From Flavobacteriaceae bacterium UBA7684 (GTDB lineage Bacteria > Bacteroidota > Bacteroidia > Flavobacteriales > Flavobacteriaceae), in the NCBI GenBank assembly GCA_002482885.1, contig DLGW01000002.1, forward strand, positions 1 to 10,718: DNA of 10,718 bases, read 5' to 3'. The position numbers and the translations under genes are program-made. Positions 6,776-10,718 of the stretch are shown piece by piece. A model generated the notes under the pieces. It made no database searches, was not told where the DNA came from, and saw only the letters and a list, made by a program, of their open reading frames with translations. Position 1 is the first letter of the stretch. Every line of letters starts with the position of its first letter.

Positions 6776-7945
6776 ATGAAAAAATTAGTTTTAAGTTTAG
6801 CCGTTTTAAGTGCTATTTTTACAGGTTGTTCAAAAGACGACGAAGATGAAAACTTTGATGTAACTCCAGTTGAAGGAGTAATTTCTGGAGAAATTACAGC
6901 CAGCAAAACATATGCTTACGGCAAATACACTTTAAATGGTATTGTTAAAGTAAGTAACGGAGCAGTAGTTACTTTTGAAGCTGGTTCTGTAATCACTTCT
7001 GACAAAACAGACGGAGTTGATGCATTTGTAGTAACCAATGGTTCAAAAGTAATGATGAACGGAACGGCTGCTGACCCAATTGTATTTACTGAAAAATCAA
7101 AAACACCAGGATCTTGGGGAGGTATTATTTTATATGGTAATGCACCAATATCAAATGGCTCTACAACAGGAACTTCAACTTCAGAAGATGGTTTGTTATT
7201 AACTTACGGTGGTACAAATACAGCACACAGTGCAGGTTCATTAAAGTTTGTACGCGTGGAGTATGCTGGTAAAAAAATCACCGATGGTACTAGCGAAATG
7301 AATGGATTCTCGTTTTACTCTGTGGGTTCAGGAACTGTTCTTGAAAACCTAGTTTCTTACAAAGGCGCTGATGACGGATTTGAATTCTACGGAGGAACTG
7401 TAAGTGCTAAAAACTTAATCTCTTTTGGTAACTACGATGACTCTTTTGACTGGCAAGATGGATGGCAAGGTTTAGAAAATACCAACTGGTACGCTTACCA
7501 AGTAAATACTGGAAATTTTGGTATGGAAATCGAATCTAAAAACGTAAACAATGCTTTTTACCCTAAAGTAAGTAATATTACTTTAAAAAGAGCTGCTGGA
7601 ACAGCTACCGAAGGTGGTTCATCTGAAAAAGAGTATGATGCTATTCAATTTAAAAAACAAGGTAACGGAGAATATTCAAACATAGTAATTTCTGGATACA
7701 CAACTCCTGGAGCTGTAGCGGTTAGAATTCAAGACGAAGTAACCAATAATGACCAAGTAAATACTGGTAAAATCAAAATATTAGACGTTAAAATTAATGA
7801 TGGTACTCCTATGTACTTAGCGGCAGGAACTGTTTTTTCAGTAGCTTTCCCTTCAGTTAATTTTACTACTAGTACTACTGCTACTGGAGCTAGCTTAACT
7901 CCTGGAGCTTGGTCTACTGTTGACGGAGAAAACCTAATCAAATAA
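6776..7945 (+). CDS. Surface-exposed lipoprotein, probable beta-helix
   Basis: A 389-residue lipoprotein. The signal peptide ends in the lipobox FTGC with Cys18 as the lipidated residue, followed by SKDDEDE. This matches the acidic lipoprotein export signal that sends Bacteroidota lipoproteins to the outer face of the outer membrane. The body has short beta-strand repeats (GIVKVSNGAVVTFEAGSVI, VVTNGSKVMMNG, SWGGIILYGNAPIS, LKFVRVEYAG, LENLVSYKG) like a right-handed parallel beta-helix. It has two related acidic turns, GADDGFEFYGG (197-207) and NYDDSFDWQDGW (219-230), which could bind metal or ligand. No catalytic family is recognised. I start at ATG 6776 because it begins MKKLVLSLAVLSAIFTGC and is preceded by an A-rich leader; a TTG 30 bases upstream lies inside the promoter. 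Its operator and promoter copy those of the receptor gene, so a joint surface-capture role is inferred. Confidence 0.82.
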   Translation: MKKLVLSLAVLSAIFTGCSKDDEDENFDVTPVEGVISGEITASKTYAYGKYTLNGIVKVSNGAVVTFEAGSVITSDKTDGVDAFVVTNGSKVMMNGTAADPIVFTEKSKTPGSWGGIILYGNAPISNGSTTGTSTSEDGLLLTYGGTNTAHSAGSLKFVRVEYAGKKITDGTSEMNGFSFYSVGSGTVLENLVSYKGADDGFEFYGGTVSAKNLISFGNYDDSFDWQDGWQGLENTNWYAYQVNTGNFGMEIESKNVNNAFYPKVSNITLKRAAGTATEGGSSEKEYDAIQFKKQGNGEYSNIVISGYTTPGAVAVRIQDEVTNNDQVNTGKIKILDVKINDGTPMYLAAGTVFSVAFPSVNFTTSTTATGASLTPGAWSTVDGENLIK

Positions 7946-7967
7946 ATTCACTATATAGATTCCTTTT

Positions 7968-8000
7968 AAAGGCGACCCTTAACGGTCGCCTTTAATTTTT
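7968..8000 (+). terminator. Rho-independent terminator after the lipoprotein gene
   Basis: A perfect 10-bp stem (AAAGGCGACC at 7968-7977 with GGTCGCCTTT at 7984-7993) has a six-base loop CTTAAC and a T-rich tail to 8000. It begins 22 bp after the lipoprotein stop codon. Confidence 0.88.
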
Positions 8001-8013
8001 ATAAAAAGCCATA

Positions 8014-8043
8014 AAAAAACCTGTTCATTTGAACAGGTTTTTT
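8014..8043. terminator. Bidirectional hairpin terminator for the lipoprotein and frr
   Basis: A perfect 13-bp stem (8014-8026 with 8031-8043) built on AACCTGTTC/GAACAGGTT has a four-base loop and poly-A on the left and poly-T on the right. It can therefore end transcripts from either direction. It lies 26 bp beyond the frr stop codon on the minus strand, so it is the likely terminator of pyrH-frr. It also acts as a second barrier to read-through from the lipoprotein gene, 20 bp after the first hairpin. Confidence 0.88.
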
Positions 8044-8068
8044 GATTTTATAATAATTCTCGTTGGAA

Positions 8069-8632
8069 TTATACCTTCATAATTTCAGCTTCTTTCACCG
8101 CTAATAATTCGTCGATTTTTTTAACAAAAGCATTAGTTAAGTTTTGAACCTCGTCTTCGGCTACTTTACAAACATCCTCGGACAAACCGTCTTTTTCTAA
8201 TTTTTTGATTTCGGTATTGGCATCTTTACGAATGTTTCTAACGGCGATTTTAGCATCTTCGGATTCAGACTTAGCTTGTTTGGCTAAATCTCTACGGCGT
8301 TCTTCGGTTAAAGGTGGTACGCTGATAATAATGTTGTCTCCATTATTCATAGGATTAAAACCTAAATTGGCATTCATAATGGCTTTTTCAATCGTATGAA
8401 GCATTTTCTTTTCCCAAGGCGTAACCGTAAGGGTACGTGCGTCTGGCGCATTAACATTAGCCACTTGGGTTAACGGCGTCATAGAACCATAATAATCCAC
8501 TTTAACACTTCCTAACATGGCCGGACTGGCCTTTCCTGCTCGGATGTTTAAAAATTCTTTTTCCAAGTGAGCCAATGAATTGTTCATGGATTCTTTGGTG
8601 CTGTCTAATATAAAATCAATTTCTTCCGTCAT
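8069..8632 (-). CDS. frr: Ribosome recycling factor
   Basis: RRF splits post-termination ribosomes together with EF-G, freeing the subunits, mRNA and tRNA in the cytoplasm. The 187-residue product has the normal length of about 185. It has the three-helix-bundle and beta-domain pattern: EFLNIRAGKASPAML (26-40), DYYGSMTPLTQVANVNAPDARTLTVTPWE (46-74) in the hinge and domain II, IISVPPLTEERRRDLAKQAK (102-121), and the VRNIRKDAN segment (131-139) carrying the conserved arginines. It lies 25 bp downstream of pyrH on the same strand, the classical pyrH-frr operon order, and ends at the bidirectional hairpin terminator. Nothing is unusual in the protein. Confidence 0.97.
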   Translation of the reverse strand: MTEEIDFILDSTKESMNNSLAHLEKEFLNIRAGKASPAMLGSVKVDYYGSMTPLTQVANVNAPDARTLTVTPWEKKMLHTIEKAIMNANLGFNPMNNGDNIIISVPPLTEERRRDLAKQAKSESEDAKIAVRNIRKDANTEIKKLEKDGLSEDVCKVAEDEVQNLTNAFVKKIDELLAVKEAEIMKV

Positions 8633-8657
8633 GATTGTTTTATTAAAATGATATTTT

Positions 8658-9365
8658 TTAAATACTTACAGTAGTTCCGATGTCTTCGCCTTGGCAAACT
8701 TTTAAAAGATTTCCTCGGGTGTTCATATCAAAAACAATAATCGGCAGCTTATTTTCTTGGCTCAAAGTAAAAGCAGTGGTATCCATTACTTTTAATCCTT
8801 TAGCCAATACATCTTCGTAAGAAATGTAATTGAATTTTACAGCGTCGGCATATTTTTCAGGGTCTGCTGTGTAAATTCCATCTACACGGGTTCCTTTTAA
8901 AATTACATCTGCATGCACTTCAATGGCACGCAATACTGCAGCTGTATCGGTGGTAAAATATGGATTTCCGGTACCTGCTCCAAAAATCACGACACGTCCT
9001 TTTTCTAAATGACGCACAGCTCTTCTTTTGATATATCCTTCGCAAACTGACTCGATTTTTAAGGCAGATTGCAAACGGGTTTGTAGTCCTGTAGCTTCAA
9101 TTGCGCCTTGTAGCGCCATTCCGTTAATAACGGTAGCCAACATACCCATGTAATCACCTTGTACTCTATCCATTCCTTTACTGGCTCCGGCTACTCCTCT
9201 AAAGATATTTCCTCCGCCAATTACGATGGCTACTTCGATTCCTTGATCGTGTAATTCTTTGATTTCTTCGGCGTATTCGGCTAATCTTTTAGGATCGATT
9301 CCGTAGCTGTTTTCTCCCATTAAGGCTTCACCGCTTAGTTTTAATAATATTCTTTTATATTTCAT
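8658..9365 (-). CDS. pyrH: UMP kinase
   Basis: PyrH phosphorylates UMP to UDP with ATP, the step that feeds pyrimidine nucleotide synthesis; bacterial enzymes are hexamers of the amino-acid-kinase fold. The 235-residue protein has KLSGEAL (9-15), the glycine loop GGGNIFRG (50-57), the UMP-site stretch GDYMGMLATVINGMALQ (70-86), GTGNPYFTTDTAA (131-143) and the ATP-site KGTRVDGIYTADP (157-169), all typical of bacterial UMP kinase. It precedes frr by 25 bp and probably shares its transcript. rpsB and tsf, common upstream partners elsewhere, are not here: hflX lies upstream instead, 71 bp away, and a -7 box in that gap suggests an own promoter. Length and motifs are normal. Confidence 0.97.
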   Translation of the reverse strand: MKYKRILLKLSGEALMGENSYGIDPKRLAEYAEEIKELHDQGIEVAIVIGGGNIFRGVAGASKGMDRVQGDYMGMLATVINGMALQGAIEATGLQTRLQSALKIESVCEGYIKRRAVRHLEKGRVVIFGAGTGNPYFTTDTAAVLRAIEVHADVILKGTRVDGIYTADPEKYADAVKFNYISYEDVLAKGLKVMDTTAFTLSQENKLPIIVFDMNTRGNLLKVCQGEDIGTTVSI

Positions 9366-9390
9366 TTGTGTGGATATGGTTTTAGTTTGG

Positions 9391-9398
9391 CAAATATA
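9391..9398 (-). promoter_or_regulatory. -7 promoter box of the pyrH-frr operon
   Basis: Read on the minus strand the bases are TATATTTG, a perfect TAnnTTTG match, 25 bp upstream of the pyrH start codon in the 71-bp gap after hflX. I see no clear -33 TTG at the expected distance. It suggests that pyrH-frr has its own promoter in addition to any read-through from hflX. Confidence 0.55.
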
Positions 9399-9436
9399 GA
9401 TATTATCTGATTTTTGTTAAATAATAATTGTCAGGA

Positions 9437-10663
9437 TTACGTGCTTTCCCCTTCTTGTTCATCGTAATCTTGATACAAGAATTTATTGTACGGAAAACGC
9501 GCTACGTGTATAGTCCTTACGGATTGGTACACTTTAGCTCTTAATTCTTCGAAATTCTGTTTTTGTGTAGCCGAAATAAACAAGGTATTTTCTTCCCCTA
9601 ATTTAGACATCCAAGTACTTTTCCATTCTTCTAAAGTGTAATGGCGTGGTGTTTTTTCGGTGATTAAATCATCGGCATCTATGGTTAAATGACGAAAAGC
9701 ATCTATTTTATTAAAAACCATTAAGGTAGGACGGTCGTCACACTTGATTTCGTGTAAGATTTTGTTTACGGATTCTATATGGTCTTCAAAATTAGGATGC
9801 GAAATATCAACTACATGCAACAACAAATCGGCTTCGCGAACTTCATCTAAAGTACTTTTAAAAGATTCCACCAACTGAGTGGGTAATTTGCGAATGAATC
9901 CAACGGTATCCGACAATAAAAAAGGTAAATTTTTAATCACAACTTTACGCACCGTGGTATCTAAGGTAGCAAACAATTTATTTTCGGCGAATACTTCACT
10001 CTTGCTAATCGCATTCATTAAAGTTGATTTTCCCACATTGGTGTACCCTACTAATGCCACACGAACCGTTGCGCCACGATTACCGCGTTGTACCGACATT
10101 TGACGATCGATTACCGCTAATTTATCTTTTAATAAGGCAATTCTGTCTCGAACAATACGTCTATCAGTTTCTATTTCGGTTTCTCCTGGTCCACGCAATC
10201 CAATTCCTCCTTTTTGACGTTCTAAGTGGGTCCACATACCCGAAAGTCGGGGTAACAAATATTGACATTGCGCCAATTCTACTTGGGTACGTGCGTAAGA
10301 AGTTTGAGCGCGTTGGGCAAAAATGTCAAGAATTAAATTGGTTCGGTCTAAAACTTTACAATCTAGTATTTTGGAAATATTTTTTTGTTGCGAAGGCGAT
10401 AATTCATCATCAAAAATCACGGTGGCTACGTCTTCTTCTTTGATGTAAGCTTGTATTTGCTCTATTTTTCCTTTTCCTAAAAAAGTTTTAGCATCAGGGT
10501 GTTCTAATCTTTGATAAAATCGTTTTACTACCGTTCCGCCTGCGGTAAAAGTTAAAAATTCTAATTCGTCAAAATACTCGTTCAGTTTTACCTCATCCTG
10601 ACCTTTGGTAATAATGCCTGCTATAACAGCTTTTTCAATCTTACGGGTATCTTTTTCAAGCAT
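9437..10663 (-). CDS. hflX: Ribosome-associated GTPase HflX
   Basis: HflX is a GTPase of the Obg-HflX superfamily that binds the 50S ribosomal subunit and splits stalled or heat-damaged ribosomes. The 408-residue product is close to the usual length. The N-terminal HflX domain (about 10-195) holds the family signature GGIGLRGPGETEIETDRR (152-169), preceded by the coiled linker. The G domain (about 200-385) has G1 GYTNVGKS (206-213), a G2-like TLDTTVRK region (233-240), G3 DTVG (252-255), G4 NKID (318-321) and G5 SAT (364-366). The C-terminus is an acidic tail. It is upstream of pyrH on the same strand. Its ATG at 10661-10663 has only about 31 bp of upstream sequence before an inverted copy of its own codons 7-14 begins, so its promoter cannot be judged here. 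Whether this reflects the genome or a contig-end artefact is open. Confidence 0.95.
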   Translation of the reverse strand: MLEKDTRKIEKAVIAGIITKGQDEVKLNEYFDELEFLTFTAGGTVVKRFYQRLEHPDAKTFLGKGKIEQIQAYIKEEDVATVIFDDELSPSQQKNISKILDCKVLDRTNLILDIFAQRAQTSYARTQVELAQCQYLLPRLSGMWTHLERQKGGIGLRGPGETEIETDRRIVRDRIALLKDKLAVIDRQMSVQRGNRGATVRVALVGYTNVGKSTLMNAISKSEVFAENKLFATLDTTVRKVVIKNLPFLLSDTVGFIRKLPTQLVESFKSTLDEVREADLLLHVVDISHPNFEDHIESVNKILHEIKCDDRPTLMVFNKIDAFRHLTIDADDLITEKTPRHYTLEEWKSTWMSKLGEENTLFISATQKQNFEELRAKVYQSVRTIHVARFPYNKFLYQDYDEQEGEST

Positions 10664-10718
10664 AATTAAGCGTTATCGGTTATGCACCATTCGGCGTAAG
10701 ATTGAAAAAGCTGTTATA
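10622..10718. repeat. 24-bp perfect inverted repeat at the window edge
   Basis: Bases 10622-10645 (hflX codons 7-14, encoding RKIEKAVI) are exactly reverse-complementary to 10695-10718, the last 24 bases of the window. The spacer is 49 bp and contains the hflX start. Pairing stops at 10646/10694 on the inner side and reaches the end of the sequence on the outer side, so the true arm may be longer. A contig-end foldback is the simplest explanation; a true hairpin over the hflX start is the alternative. Confidence 0.85.

Noticed and set aside
3829..7945. Reading the receptor and lipoprotein as a canonical SusC/SusD polysaccharide utilisation pair.
   Set aside because: The lipoprotein shows strand-rich beta-helix-like repeats rather than the helical TPR-like SusD pattern, there are no glycoside hydrolases, and a terminator separates the two genes.
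9879..10443. Plus-strand open frames opposite hflX, and similar frames opposite trmB, the kinase, frr and the lipoprotein.
   Set aside because: They lie wholly inside well-recognised genes on the other strand and have no family resemblance or start context.

Overview
The window looks like a contig piece from a low-GC member of the Bacteroidota, most likely family Flavobacteriaceae. The evidence is protein style (flavobacterial TrmB beginning MGSKNKLKRF, TonB-dependent receptor with an N-terminal carboxypeptidase-regulatory-like domain, lipoprotein with a CSKDDED surface-export signal), A-rich start-codon contexts without Shine-Dalgarno sites, and TAnnTTTG-type -7 promoter boxes. Nine genes are supported. 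No gene-free stretch exceeds 300 bases, and I see no mobile element, CRISPR array, tRNA or rRNA.

Layout. 1-102: gene-free tail with a 20-bp direct repeat. 103-777 (-): trmB, tRNA m7G46 methyltransferase. 871-1935 (+): MurG-like glycosyltransferase of unknown acceptor. 1909-2955 and 2961-3644 (-): a PhoR/PhoB-type histidine kinase and response regulator, with the kinase tail overlapping the glycosyltransferase tail by 27 bp. 3829-6612 (+): a stand-alone TonB-dependent receptor. 6776-7945 (+): a surface lipoprotein, probably beta-helical. 8069-8632 and 8658-9365 (-): frr and pyrH. 9437-10663 (-): hflX. Three strong hairpin terminators separate the receptor, the lipoprotein and the frr-pyrH unit.

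The most interesting feature is regulatory. Upstream of both the receptor and the lipoprotein lies a ladder of TAAC-like cores repeated every 11 bp (about 3725-3790 and 6659-6724). In both ladders the last core starts exactly 25 bp before a -7-like box (3796 and 6741). Eleven-bp direct repeats with a TTAACA-like core are the known signature of Pho boxes bound by PhoB/PhoP/SphR-type OmpR-family regulators, and a PhoB/PhoR-like pair is divergently transcribed next door. I infer a compact, self-contained phosphate-starvation locus: a two-component system that activates, from two separately terminated promoters, an outer-membrane TonB-dependent importer and a surface lipoprotein that may capture or process a phosphorus-containing substrate. 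The regulator, ligand and partnership are inference; the repeat geometry is directly visible.

The right edge carries a perfect 24-bp inverted copy of hflX codons 7-14 running to the last base. This is more likely a contig-end foldback artefact than biology, but it should be checked.
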